DNA of 64,000 bases, from the NCBI GenBank assembly GCA_965153355.1, contig OZ231126.1, forward strand, positions 19,654,001 to 19,718,000. The letters run 5' to 3'. Each line of letters begins with the position of its first letter. The stretch's first letter is position 1. A program made the translations under genes and the position numbers. Source of the stretch: Flaccisagitta enflata (lineage: Eukaryota; Chaetognatha; Sagittoidea; Aphragmophora). Below, in pieces: positions 34,401 through 42,143 of the stretch. The notes under the pieces are model-generated. The model worked only from the letters and a program-made list of their open reading frames with translations, did not search any database and was not told where the DNA came from.

Positions 34401-37400
34401 AGGCGAGTAGCGGGCACCGCGCGGAGACAAATAGTGTGCGCCCCGAGGTGGCGAATAGCGAACGTTGCGAACGGGTGAATAGCGGACGTAGCGATCAGGC
34501 GATTGTGGTTGTCGTCTACGATTGTCCCCACGTGGGGTGTCAGGAGTTGAGTCAAGTCTCCTTACCTGGCGGTTGTCTCCAGTGGGTGAGAGGACTTGCA
34601 TGGGTATCCATCCACTGTCTCTGGACGGGCTACGCCTTGATACAGAAGGCGCGTCGAATCTACTGTTTGGGCGTGACATGAAATGGCGAAGATCCGAGCA
34701 TGATGGAGGCCTCTCACCATTTGGGCATACCCCTGAAGCGTTGTGGTTGCGGTTTGGGGATGGACGTCTCCCCGAGCTGCGCGTAGCCTGTTCGTAAGAT
34801 GGCGGATTACCAGGCGTTGATGACGCTGCCGGACGTGGTACCTGATTGGAATTACTGCTAACAGGTGCCAGTGAGTGCAGGTGCGATGCGATTGCGCTGG
34901 TATGATCGTCACAACATTCGATCCTGTGGTAATGATGGTGAACTACTGACCTTACTGATGTTGTGGGTTGCTGTGGTGCGCGAGGTCTGGTGCCATTGCC
35001 GGTGTTGTTTGCAGGTGCACGTGCAGATGCTTGCGCGCAAGCATTTGGAGGTGGGGTCTCTTGGGACGCGCTAAAAGCGCTCCCGTCCGAGCTGGAAGAG
35101 CTCTCTCTCCTATTTGAGTTTCTGTCCATCGGTGCTATGGAGCGGTAGGGGGATTAAATTGATCAGTAATAAGCAGTGCAATAAATTTAACATTATAGTG
35201 AAGCTAAGTTCCAAGGTGGGCGGCTGGGTCCTTATCAGTGCGTGAAAAGGGACCCGCGGAAGATAAAGAGGAAGTACTTCCCTGAAGCTTCACACAAACC
35301 TGCTAGCAAGTGGGAAATCTGCTCCACACGAACTCTCGCTAGTGCAAGTGCTTGACAACAGTTGCTACTACCTGTAAGACAGAAGATAAGGTTTTTGCGA
35401 AGATAGACGACCAAATTAAATTAGGCAGATCTAGTTAATGTGGTCGGACGTCTGCCACATGAACTAACCCTGGCGCCTGGGCTTTGTTCGACGAATTAGA
35501 TGTTGGGTAAGAAACGGCGGGTGCTAGAAGAGTTTTTGCTAGTAGGGGAATACAGGCCCTACAGCAAATGAGTGATAGTACTAGATGGAAACTCCACTAC
35601 ATAGACTGAATAAGACGTATCCCAGAAGATGACGCTTCTGAGTATAGTGCAGATTGGGCCTAGTGAGGACTCTAGTGATGAACTAACTCACGTGCGTTAA
35701 GGGTGTGCTGTATGATTCTTAAGGGACACAGAGGGTGCGTGGGTGCGGGTGCCGATGCACCACTTGTAAGAGACGGATTGGTGATGTGGGTCTCTTACCG
35801 GAGCCTGCCAATGGATGGGATGGACAGCGTGTCCACAGTTGCACAATGTTTGTATAGTGTTAGTGTGTCTACAGAGTCAGTGCAGGATTAATACTAAGCG
35901 TGCGAAGGATCTTGCGTTCCTGAGCATGGGGAATAGAAGACATCCACATAACACAAGCAGCGATAGAATGCGTCACGGGCGGACACTCCTCCGTGTCAAG
36001 AGCGTGCAATCCGTATAAACTAATGTCACTAATTAGCGGCAAGCGGCTAGTATGAAAGTTAGTAAATAAGCCGTTATAAGGACCCAGCGGTCCACCAAGA
36101 TAATCTAAGATAGCAAGGATATAATGACATGCATCTTAATGATTGGACCGAAAGAATAAGCGATAATCAATTAAGCATCATGCAAAGGAAAGATAGATAA
36201 TGTATATAATGAACCATCCATCCACAACGCTAATGATAACGCTAATGATACTAGTGACAACGGGATCAGTAATGATCCAGAACGAGATTAGTAGCTATTG
36301 GAGACAGGATTAGTAATCACGGATAACCTTAACGGATGCGACTATTCCATGCAATGCTAATCTACAAGACGGAACTATCGGCGATACACTGGGACCGGTT
36401 ACGCAACTGCAGAGTTTATCCATCGGCGGCTTACACCGACACTTGTAATGAACCACGCTACCTCTTCTTCGAGTCTGCTATACTCTAACACAATGGCCCC
36501 ATCGTAGACTGTGACTAAGAATTTTATATTTTTGTCTACTTCTCTTTCCTCCATTCAGGAACGCTAACTCAAAATGTGATGATATTCAAGCGCCTTCATT
36601 TGGGAACTGTTTCTTACACAAGCGATACGATGGACGAGATCCAAAGTCATTTGAAGAACGTCTTCGACACGGCGGAGGCCAATTTCAATCAGACGCAGCC
36701 CGCATCGCAGCAGCCGCCGCAAACAACATCGACTGGCGGCCCCGTCGCCGTGAGTCAAAGCTCTTCAAGCACCGACACACCGGCTAAACGTAGCACGCAA
36801 GGACCGAAGATGCGCAGGACGGTGGTGACGCGCGTGTTGGACGCCGTTAAAGCCATCGCCATCTGCCACAACGTCACGCCCGTTCATGAAAGCGATCCCA
36901 ACGCTAAGGTGAAAAGACGCCTAGAGAATCTCGTTTGCATAGAAGTTCTGTCTTAGAGTTTGATATTAACCGGGCTTCTCAATGCCGAGTTACACTTACC
37001 CAAGTTTCAAAAGTTTGAACGTTCGTGTTCGTCTGTTATCAACAAAACTGATGACACGTTCCTATTTCTGTCCTCAGTTCAAAGACGAGTCCTCGACTGA
37101 CGTGGAGATTCCGATCGGAACCAAAGTAACTTATCAAGCGTCATCGCCGGATGAAGTGGCTCTTGTCGAGTGGTGTGAAAATGTCGGCCTTACCCTCGTC
37201 AAGAGAGATAGGAATACCATGCAGCTTAGAACGCCCATCGGAACCTCTCTCCACTACCAAATTTTGCAGGTTGGCGCTGGCATTGCGTGTTATCTGACTG
37301 TTGCCTCGTGAAGACACGTTGCTACATTTCACCTACTTCTCCCGATGAGAAAATTTCCACAGCGAAATATGATACGCCGAAATCTTTAACTATCCTAAAT

Positions 37401-40256
37401 CTGATTGGGTCGCTCATAATCTTACGTCAAGAGTTTGTGTATGGTACCGACTAAGGGTCATCGGCGGCCATTTTCTTTGGCGCTTTGATTAGAGGTTTAT
37501 TCTTAGCGATGCATTAGTTTCCCCTCAAGTGACCTCAATCAATATCCTCTCGATCATCTTTCTGTTGACCTACCGCAATATGCAAATTAAGCCTGATTTT
37601 CGGCACCCAATCATTTCCATGCTGGTTCCTCTTCCCGCGCAGATTTTCCCGTTCAAAAGCGAGACGAAGCGAATGGGTATAATCGTGAGGGAGGTCGAGA
37701 CGGGCGAAATCACCTTTTACGAGAAGGGCGCCGATGTGGTCATGATGACCATCGTTCAATACAACGACTGGCTCGAGGAAGAAACCGGCAATATGGCCAG
37801 GGAGGGTCTTAGAACGCTCGTCGTTGGCAAGAAAGTTCTTACCGAAGAACAATATCAGGTCATTTCTTCATTTCTCCACTCATCCGTTCCTTCTCTTGCA
37901 CTGTTACGGCTTTATCACTGCACGATATTGACTGGCAATATATTCCTTCATAAATTCTTTAACCTTCATCTCAACCTCTTTCCTCTCACAGGATTTTGAG
38001 AACGCCTACAAACAAGCCAAGCTGGCTACGCAGGATCGTAACATGCGCGTGGCTGCGGTCGTCGAGAGCCTCGAGCGCGACTTGGAACTTCTTTGTCTCA
38101 CCGGAGTTGAGGACAAACTTCAAGACCAAGTCAGACCCACGTTGGAGCTTTTAAGAAACGCTGGAATTAGGATTTGGATGTTGACTGGTAGGCATCGCGG
38201 AAGATGTTGGGTTTAAAAGCATATGTGCACGTTTAAAAAAAAGTCGTTTATGTATTATGTGTTGCTTCAACTTGTTTGAATTTTCGGATCCTCCATATCA
38301 TTTATGCAAATTAACTTTTGCTAATCAGGTGATAAAATGGAGACTGCGACTTGCATCGCGAAGAGTTCCCGATTGGTTTCACGCACGCAGGAGATCCATC
38401 AGTTCAAACCCGTGGCCACCAGAACGGAAACTCACAACGAACTCAACGCCTTCCGGAGAAAAAACGACTGCGCACTGGTAGTGCAGGGTGAAACCATGGA
38501 AACAATTCTCAAGGTGAGTAGAATTTGGATACTGTCGTACAGGGTGGCAGAAAATTCTATATGTCCGAGGCACAACTTCTCCCTGCACTATAAGTCCGAC
38601 TTTTCAAAATCAACCATAAAACTACCAATTTTTTTGTATCTTAGCTTTAATTTCATAGAAACAATGAGTTTATACTTCAAAAGAATAAAAGATTAAACGG
38701 AAAGTCCGAAAAATCCTACTGATTTTTTTGTTTTTCTTCTTTTTTCCCCTCATTACCCTCATTTTTTTTCATAATCAAATTTATTAGTCCGACTTTTGAG
38801 CTATAGTTCCGAGGCACAATGTGCCAAGTGTGCCCCTGTTTCTGCCACCCTGCTGTCGTACAGTCGTACATTGATGCTTCATCATTAAGTGACTGAATGA
38901 ACAAGGCCAACTAGGCAAATAATGTGCCACGTGTGGATCGTCGAACGAATGCGTTACCCGACCGACAGACCAACCGACTGACCAACGGACACAGCCAGTT
39001 ATGGAGGTGCTTTGTCGCATCTAAAAAGGACTCGAGTGAAAAATTTTTTGCTACATTTTAAATTATTACCTGTTTTGTCCTTCCTAACCCCATGCTCTTT
39101 CTTTCTCCACAGTTCTACGAAAGCGAGTTCATGGAGTTGACGGTGCTTTGCCCTGCCGTCATCATTTGCCGGTGCTCGCCGACGCAAAAAGCGGAAGTTG
39201 TCCGACTTCTCCGTAGTTACGCTAAAAAACGCACCTGCGCCATCGGAGACGGAGGCAACGACGTCTCAATGATTCAGGTGAAATGAAGCGCTTGTAAGGT
39301 ATTGTTGCTAGCTCTGTTTTGATAGATGTATCGCTTGTAGAGATTCATATCTCATTCTTAACCAGACTTTCGATCGGTTTACTTCCTCAGGCCGCCGATG
39401 TCGGGATCGGCATTGTTGGGAAAGAAGGAAAGCAAGCGTCCCTGGCCGCGGATTTCTCCATCGATACATTCTCCTTCCTCGGTCGCCTGCTCATGTGGCA
39501 CGGGAGGAATTCTTACAGAAGGTAAGTGATGTAAAACTTGGTAACTCGCCGAGAGGGTATGGCTGGTCATTCAGCAACAGGAGATGGTATCCATCATATT
39601 CCAACTCATTTGTCTCCGCAGATCGGCGAATCTTTCCCAATTCATCATGCATAGAGGACTGCTGGTCAGCACAATGCAGGCGATCTTCTCCTCCATCTTT
39701 TACTTCTCCGCAGTGCCGCTTTTTCAAGTACGTGATTAATGATGGTATTTTTTTTTTTGAAATTAGATTTTACGATGCAATCTATTTGATGGTACACTAA
39801 AATTACTACCACTTACTTCTCTCGCAGTCCTTTCTTATGGTCGGGTACGCCACCATTTACACGCAACTACCAGTATTCAGTCTCGTTCTCGATAAAGATG
39901 TAACTCCCAAAATCGCCATGGATTTCCCAGAACTCTACAAAGAGCTGACGAAAGGTGAGAGCCACTGTAATTGACGTGGGAATGCGTTGAGACAATTGTT
40001 ACACGAATGATTTTGACGTTATCAGATCAGATGATTCCCAAGTAATTCCGAATTCCCATCACCTTTCACGTTCATAGGTCGGACTTTGACCTTCAAAACG
40101 TTTTTCATCTGGGTAATCGTCTCGGTCTTCCAAGGGTCTATCATTATGTATGGAGCTCTTCTTCTCTTTGAAAATGACTTGATTCACATCGTCTCGATCA
40201 CTTTTACAGGTAATTACTTCGCAATCGGTGATTGCCAATTGCTCTCTCTTTCTTTC

Positions 40257-40345
<89 letters not shown>

Positions 40346-40494
40346 CTCTCTCTCTCTCTATCTGTATATCTCTCTCTTCTGTTTTCTATCTTTCTGTTTC
40401 TCTCTCTGTTTCTCTCTCTTATGTTTCTCTCTCTTCTGTTTCTCTCTATTCTGTTTCTTCTTTGTGTTTCTATCTCTGTTTCTCTCTCTGTATT

Positions 40495-40525
<31 letters not shown>

Positions 40526-40624
40526 TATCTCTCTTCTATGTTCTCTTTCTCTCTCTCTGTTTCTCTCTCTTTTTCTCTCTTCTCTTTCTTTTTCTTTATT
40601 TCTATCTATATATATATATATATA

Positions 40625-40692
<68 letters not shown>

Positions 40693-42143
40693 CCCTTTTA
40701 CCAAGTTGTCTACTTGGAGTTGTTCTACAGGGAGGTTTTTAAAAATCATCACTTTTGCCATCATTACAATTGCTATCATTGTTTACATTGACGTTTTATT
40801 ACAAAACCCACAGCGTTGTTGATAACGGAATATTTAATGATAGCCCTGACTATCGAGACGTGGCACTACCTGATGGTCGTCGCAGAGTTCTTGTCGCTCG
40901 CAGTTTACATCGCCTCGATCGCCATCCTCGACACGTAAGAAAAAAGCATACGAGTGTGTGACATGTGTGTGACATGTGTGTGACATGTGTGTGATATGTG
41001 TGTGCAATCTTTTCGAAAGATTGATCAACGTTGCGTTGCAGACTTAGAAGTTACATTGTATGTGGCTGATGAAATGAAACTTTGTATGGGTTGCTGGTGA
41101 TGTGTTCTGGTTTTTGCCTACATTGTCTGTTAATACAATAATGGAAGAAACACCAGATTCTTTCATTAAACGCATTTGAATCTTTTCATAAATTCACATC
41201 GTGACTCGTACTTATTTAGTGGCGTCATCGGCATCGGGTTAGTATTGCATTCTATGTCGTGCAGGATGAAATTGTTTGTAGGGGCGTGACTTGACAATTT
41301 GTACCTGTAGTTTGTACCGTCTGGTCTTGATAAAGCTTTTTTAACCAGCACCTGTTTCTCCCCCTCGGTTTTGGATGCACCGTTGTTCTCCAACTTCAAG
41401 CATAAAAGGACTCCAGTATAGTAGTAGCTTTAGTTTTCTAACAGCGGCAATACTTCTCCTTCAAAGATCATCTTTTTCCCCTTTTGATCGATAATCTGAT
41501 GTTTTGCACCTGAGTTTGAGTCAAAATGTAGGCGCGGTCTGTGTAGGACCACGCCCTGTATGTGGATTTCTAGCCCAAACAACGTTCGATCCAATCTGTT
41601 TTCCAACCAACCAATCTGATTTCCGCGATAAAAAGTTAAAAGAGTAAATTCCTTACAACTTATCTCGTGTCTGTCCATCATGCACAACTTTCCCTTGATT
41701 TCTGATAGTCTATACAGAACTCGATTTATCTCTAAATCTTTTTTACCTGTTGGTCGGAAATTCATGATTCAGTATAATTCTTATTTGTTCTTTTTTTCTC
41801 CATCCCCTTTCTCTCCCCCTCCTTATCCTCAATCATGCACCCCTCATCTTATCCTCCAATGCCATCCCTCACCGCTGCCTCTGCCTCCCTCATCTCCTCA
41901 TCTTTTCCTTTCCCTTACCCGCACCACCCATCGCGCGATGTTAACAACATTGACAACAACAACAATAACAACAACAACAATACCAACCATAACAACAGTT
42001 ATTTCGATGGGAAATTCCTGATGTCGACGCAGTTCATGTGGAAGACTCTGGCGATCACGTTGCTTTCTTGCGTCCCTCTCGTTCTTCTCAAACTCATTCG
42101 TCGTCGACTGGCGCCTCCCGTCTTCACCAAATTACAACCGTGA
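20015..42143 (+). CDS. ATP9: P4-type (lipid-flippase-like) ATPase, ATP9A/ATP9B/Neo1 class
   Basis: 21 exons: 20015-20178, 20792-20926, 22035-22210, 22342-22511, 22612-22785, 23368-23565, 23704-23833, 24809-24976, 26861-27073, 36559-36908, 37078-37269, 37643-37858, 37992-38187, 38329-38513, 39113-39277, 39391-39521, 39622-39727, 39828-39954, 40078-40209, 40814-40934, 41999-42143. Total 3594 nt, 1197 aa; every junction closes in phase. Motifs: the flippase DGET (residues 310-313), PISL in TM4 (460-463), the phosphorylated Asp507 in [20 protein letters not shown] in the nucleotide domain, and GDGGND (934-939). The highest resemblance, from memory, is to animal ATP9A/B, a Golgi/endosomal class that works without a CDC50 subunit. 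The N-terminal 180 residues are longer and more Ser/Arg-rich than in vertebrates. Introns are stuffed with repeats and transposons, listed separately. The intron in the DKTG codon holds a 9.3-kb retroelement. Confidence 0.95.
20218..20459. mobile_element. MITE in ATP9 intron 1 (TA target, long TIR)
   Basis: A 242-bp element starts CAGTAGATGTCGTCTAGACT and ends with its reverse complement. The inverted arms extend with mismatches for about 75 bp, including aagagactgatattt / aaatatcagtctctt. It is flanked on both sides by TA (20216-20217 and 20460-20461), as in Tc1/mariner/pogo-type insertions. It has no coding capacity. Confidence 0.85.
22902..23078. mobile_element. Pogo/Tigger-like MITE in ATP9 intron 5
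   Basis: 177 bp. The left end is CAGTTAAACCTCGCAATAAC; the right end read inward is CAGTTAAATCCCGCTATAAC. It is flanked by TA at 22900-22901 and 23079-23080. Ends of the type CAGT-x-x-x-ACC-x-CGC and the TA duplication are typical of the pogo branch of Tc1/mariner. It is related in ends, not body, to the element at 51879-52039. Confidence 0.85.
23922..23998 (+). repeat. Interstitial telomere-like TTAGGG tract
   Basis: Degenerate TTAGGG repeats (ttagggttagggttgggg, then further ttaggg, attaggg and gagggtta copies) in ATP9 intron 7, immediately before the 16-bp minisatellite. About eight recognisable hexamers are present, some with an extra base. Confidence 0.75.
24139..24760 (+). repeat. 16-bp minisatellite (ggaaatttgaaaggag)
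   Basis: About 36 copies of a purine-rich 16-bp unit fill the 3' part of ATP9 intron 7. The first 10 copies (24139-24300) are uniform; later copies have deletions of 1-6 bases. The tract ends some 45 bp before exon 8. A poly-G run (24116-24123) lies just upstream. The long Phe/Pro/Ser frame on the minus strand is an artefact. Confidence 0.95.
25335..26649. mobile_element. TIR element with internal tandem repeats, long copy (ATP9 intron 8)
   Basis: Starts gtccgcgacgg and ends ccgtcgcggac (11-bp terminal inverted repeat). A second hairpin sits just inside the left end (gtccgcgacgg / ccgacgcggac). Next come a GTC microsatellite (about 25388-25428) and seven tandem units of about 155 bp, starting near 25589, 25749, 25888, 26042, 26193, 26354 and 26492. 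Each contains tttttcaac-gatttggttgaa, a tatggagtctctaaatgg motif and an accggcc/ccacccaacc stretch. A shorter copy lies at 55700-56413. Many units lack stops, giving open frames with a recurrent [13 protein letters not shown] peptide, but there are no start or splice signals to support a gene. Confidence 0.8.
26716..26740 (+). repeat. Homopolymer C / G tract
   Basis: A run of C followed closely by a run of G in ATP9 intron 8 (cccccccccc-acggggggg), able to pair as a short G-C hairpin. This is the kind of tract where read and assembly errors are frequent. Confidence 0.7.
27163..27833 (-). repeat. 3' LTR of the antisense element
   Basis: 671 bp, identical by eye to 35765-36435. The minus-strand 3' end carries a perfect 8-bp stem, gtaagaga / tctcttac at 27164-27196, i.e. 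a hairpin at the LTR tip. Confidence 0.95.
27834..27842 (-). promoter_or_regulatory. Polypurine tract of the LTR element
   Basis: On the minus strand GAGGGGAAG ends directly at the TGTAAG start of the 3' LTR. This is the position and composition expected of the plus-strand primer in LTR elements, and it confirms that the element reads on the minus strand. Confidence 0.75.
27843..31689 (-). other. 3' internal region of the LTR element, no pol
   Basis: About 3.85 kb downstream of gag in the element's orientation, where pol would be expected. The longest minus-strand frames are 28317-28985 (222 codons, ending in an Ala-rich helix-like stretch) and 31207-31485 (92 codons, Pro/Ala/Gln-rich). Neither shows D-D, YXDD, D-D-E or zinc-finger signatures. 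Short cttccccagtat blocks recur around 30960-31115 (four copies, about 55-60 bp apart). I read the region as non-coding or deeply decayed. Confidence 0.55.
31690..32991 (-). CDS. Gag-like protein of the LTR element (copy 2)
   Basis: 433 aa from the ATG at 32991, the same length as the gag at 381-1682. Shared blocks are P-[IV]-D-x-F with an EW-x-x-x-FE start, [32 protein letters not shown] and [12 protein letters not shown]. The N-terminal 190 residues look helical and capsid-like; residues 190-235 contain an Ala-rich linker and a short coiled-coil-like segment. The remainder is an Arg/Asp/Ser/Tyr tail of RYDSRD and YHDSPD repeats. No CCHC zinc knuckle is seen. It lies inside a bounded LTR element, which fixes it as retroelement gag. 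The element's other ORF ends about 490 bp upstream. Confidence 0.8.
   Translation of the reverse strand: MADSKIVTSLPIDKFRSDVDDPEEWIPLFEATVKMCLPTEVEGTQNDNCKNWFPLKLDDKAKRKYSAITSTDWTVIKSEFIKALVDPQEEYNWHARRNTIVWDGVESFQDLAARIRKAVDKYEQAAAREREYFFRFRLALPIDYRKAIDIGLAKDKRKIEEAQNIADRLRLANAEAEEESGAAAAPARAVTFTAKSMSEDRIKQLEMQVQGLAVKAESADERQDRLEKRFSRDCSRNCDSSDDRYDSRDRCSESRSRDWDNRRRRDDSRDHQSERRDEGRYRAYSGDRSRRGSFDRRDYSRRYDDRRDSSRDYSRPRYDSRDRGYSRDSRDSRGRYDSQDRGYSRDRDYDRRDRHHDSRDRDHDRDRRHDSRDRDHRRDSSDWYHDSPDRYHDSPDRYHDSPDRHRHSPDGRRDYGFHDLRQGRSRRNRGRDY
33480..35129 (-). CDS. Unknown 549-aa ORF upstream of gag in the LTR element
   Basis: 549 codons from the ATG at 35129, between the primer site and gag. Residues 1-60 are Ser/Pro/Ala-rich. 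Residues 60-75 contain a His/Cys cluster ([13 protein letters not shown]). A PPSY motif lies at 109-112, the PPxY type that in retroviral Gag and cell proteins recruits WW-domain ubiquitin ligases. Residues 215-280 hold about eight basic repeats of RYSPPRG / NSPRRSRF type. Residues 430-549 form a compact, probably globular C-terminus ([11 protein letters not shown], then W-R-Y-A-F-R and [13 protein letters not shown]). I recognise no family for the whole protein. It could be a second structural or RNA-binding protein, or a captured host sequence. Confidence 0.65.
   Translation of the reverse strand: MDRNSNRRESSSSSDGSAFSASQETPPPNACAQASARAPANNTGNGTRPRAPQQPTTSVRSVVHHHYHRIECCDDHTSAIASHLHSLAPVSSNSNQVPRPAASSTPGNPPSYEQATRSSGRRPSPNRNHNASGVCPNGERPPSCSDLRHFMSRPNSRFDAPSVSRRSPSRDSGWIPMQVLSPTGDNRQVRRLDSTPDTPRGDNRRRQPQSPDRYVRYSPVRNVRYSPPRGAHYLSPRGARYSPLRGVRQSPLRGARNSPRRSRFSPPSRGRYSPRRGRAASLCNNRNRSWGSRVSLRSSPETRAQPYHYTPPHRRFRGSPVNPRRSPSIRCGASAGRSTRMDAGISNLFCRLNVRPLPQGSARSPLAELIRQAHGAGLVPIFARRTPPAPPTGPAHADDAQSDSSATSSSTTGISSSQPSLVTTESSAAASLGGSFLDHLNSQPPFNLAPADLDRMTVGALVDSGRLRLRRVFLSDIVHIRQSQPDIDPEEAWQLFIARAIATESFENETQVIVAWRYAFRNAPRREFNNFIELPFEALRDEMRATSPQ
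35751..35762 (-). promoter_or_regulatory. Primer binding site, tRNA-Gly(GCC)-like
   Basis: On the minus strand TGGTGCATCGGC begins two bases after the 5' LTR. Its complement GCCGATGCACCA matches the 3' end, including CCA, of the animal tRNA-Gly(GCC) sequence as I recall it, for 12 bases. Pairing does not extend further. Confidence 0.7.
35765..36435 (-). repeat. 5' LTR of the antisense element
   Basis: 671 bp, identical by eye to 27163-27833. A TATA-like stretch on the minus strand (attatataca, about 36201-36210) lies some 230 bp into the LTR and could position transcription; this is inference. ATP9 exon 10 begins 123 bp beyond the outer edge. Confidence 0.9.
38540..38852. mobile_element. hAT-type MITE in ATP9 intron 14
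   Basis: 313 bp with ends CAGGGTGGCAGAAA...TTTCTGCCACCCTG and a perfect 8-bp target duplication CTGTCGTA (38532-38539 and 38853-38860). The 8-bp duplication with CAGGG ends is the hAT signature. Inner repeats include agtccgactttt and gtccgaggcacaa on both sides. It has no coding capacity. Confidence 0.9.
40244..40691 (+). repeat. (CTTT)n-(CT)n microsatellite in ATP9 intron 19
   Basis: About 450 bp of pyrimidine repeats: (TTTC)n, then (TC)n, interrupted ctgtttctctct blocks, a short (TA)n at 40609-40627, then a second (TC)n. It ends some 120 bp before exon 20. It generates only spurious Ser/Leu frames. Confidence 0.95.
40950..41003 (+). repeat. 12-bp tandem repeat (gtgtgtgacatg)
   Basis: Four to five copies of gtgtgacatgtg in ATP9 intron 20, just after the exon 20 donor. 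Confidence 0.85.
41166..41765 (-). pseudogene. Unrecognised broken frame in ATP9 intron 20
   Basis: The minus-strand reading 41765-41430 (111 codons) runs on after a single TAA (41427-41429) in the same frame to 41166, so 600 bases carry one stop. The predicted peptide is of mixed, globular-looking composition (for example [36 protein letters not shown]). I do not recognise it. It may be a decayed exon or transposon fragment, or chance. Confidence 0.25.

Larger units (their letters stand above)
27163..36435 (-). mobile_element. Complete non-autonomous LTR retrotransposon, antisense in ATP9 intron 9
   Basis: A 9273-bp element with two 671-bp LTRs, both TGTAAG...CTTACA, flanked by CCGA (27159-27162 and 36436-36439; 5 bp ACCGA if the LTR is taken one base shorter). 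On the minus strand the order is 5' LTR (36435-35765), a tRNA-Gly-like primer site (35762-35751), an unknown ORF (35129-33480), gag (32991-31690), about 3.8 kb without a long ORF, a polypurine tract (27842-27834) and the 3' LTR (27833-27163). I found no reverse transcriptase, RNase H, integrase or protease frame, so it must be mobilised in trans. By eye I found no difference between the LTRs, which implies a recent insertion. Removing it leaves an intron of about 210 bp. Confidence 0.9.

Noticed and set aside
40086-40742. 218-codon frame continuing ATP9 exon 19
   Set aside because: It is read-through into the (CT)n intron. The GT donor at 40210 and the acceptor before 40814 restore the conserved ATP9 sequence.
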